From: an uncultured Clostridia bacterium
Lineage (GTDB): Bacteria > Bacillota > Clostridia > Oscillospirales > CAG-382
DNA: 7,102 nucleotides
Reading direction: 5' to 3'
Assembly (NCBI GenBank): GCA_905235695.1
Contig: CAJOMW010000051.1
Coordinates: 8,357-15,458, forward strand
Both the position numbers and the translations under genes were made by a program. Under the pieces are notes generated by a model that saw nothing but the letters and a program-made list of their open reading frames with translations, had not been told where the DNA came from and searched no databases. Below are positions 6,952-7,102 of the stretch, one piece after another (position 1 is the first letter of the stretch; every line of letters begins with the position of its first letter).

Positions 6952-6979
6952 TATGCAAATTATTCAGTGTTTTATGCAA
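6952..6979 (-). repeat. Direct repeat TTGCATA upstream of the importer promoter, 21-bp spacing
   Basis: TATGCAA occurs on the plus strand at 6952-6958 and 6973-6979, i.e. TTGCATA twice on the minus strand, the starts 21 bp apart (about two helical turns). The pair lies 26 bp upstream of the -35 box. It could be a binding site for an activator, but 7-bp repeats arise by chance in AT-rich DNA. Confidence 0.3.
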
Positions 6980-7015
6980 GCAGTTATTAAAAAACATCAA
7001 ATCTCTTAATAAATT

Positions 7016-7102
7016 TTACAAATTTCTATACACTGTCTTTACTGAGTCCTGCCCGAGGATTTCTCTGAGAAGCGTCAGCATCGTCTCGTTTATCTGCACG
7101 GA
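7016..7102 (-). CDS. C-terminal tail of an unidentified protein (partial at window edge)
   Basis: On the minus strand, one frame is open from the window edge for 28 residues to a TAA at 7018-7016. The peptide contains INETMLTLLREILGQDSV and ends in VYRNL. It looks like an amphipathic helix, and its codons (AGA, ATA, CTC, GAG) match those of the neighbouring genes. Base composition also changes sharply at the stop, from mixed to very AT-rich. A second minus-strand frame is open for nearly as long, so the call is not certain. The fragment is too short to assign a family. It would lie upstream of the importer operon in the same direction, 162 nt away, with no clear GC-rich terminator between, while the importer has its own promoter. 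Confidence 0.5.
   Translation of the reverse strand, partial: SVQINETMLTLLREILGQDSVKTVYRNL

Noticed and set aside
6980..7015. Intrinsic terminator after the edge gene
   Set aside because: There is a run of six T on the minus strand, but only a very weak AT stem before it.
1..7102. Defence system, toxin-antitoxin pair, CRISPR array or mobile element
   Set aside because: No repeats-spacer pattern, transposase, integrase, nuclease pair or terminal repeats can be seen; the toxin-antitoxin genes that often follow alr in Bacillus are absent here.

Overview
The window reads as a slice of an ordinary bacterial chromosome from a low-to-mid GC Gram-positive (Firmicutes, most likely class Clostridia). 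The reasons are a PolC-type replicative polymerase, two lipoprotein signal peptides with lipobox cysteines, strong AAGGAGG-type ribosome binding sites, and heavy use of ATA and AGA/AGG codons. I cannot name the genus. There is no phage, transposon, CRISPR array, tRNA or rRNA gene that I can support.

Left half, plus strand (1-4511): four tightly spaced genes that look co-transcribed. They are the 3' end of polC (DNA polymerase III alpha, PolC type), a complete nnr (bifunctional NAD(P)HX epimerase/dehydratase), a small secreted lipoprotein of unknown function, and alr (alanine racemase). Gaps are only 16, 20 and 29 nt. The order nnr, lipoprotein, alr resembles the alr neighbourhood of other Firmicutes; having polC directly in front is less familiar. 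A perfect 10-bp hairpin at 4531-4554 lies between the convergent gene sets and probably terminates both.

Right half, minus strand (4563-6853): a compact amino-acid ABC importer, transcribed from right to left as solute-binding lipoprotein, permease, ATPase. A near-consensus SigA promoter (TTGACA, 17 bp, TAAAAT with an extended TG) lies at 6898-6926. A GC-rich hairpin followed by TTTTAATT sits between the binding-protein and permease genes and probably lowers expression of the membrane parts relative to the binding protein. Permease and ATPase overlap by 11 nt, and the ATPase starts with GTG. At the right edge (7016-7102) is the probable tail of another minus-strand gene that I cannot identify.

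The most unusual thing seen is the PolC C-terminus. The normal terminal clamp-binding motif (here QLTMF) is followed by a 37-residue charged, low-complexity tail that ends in a second clamp-binding motif (QLSMF). I did not find evidence for a new multi-gene system; most of the window is housekeeping metabolism and transport.
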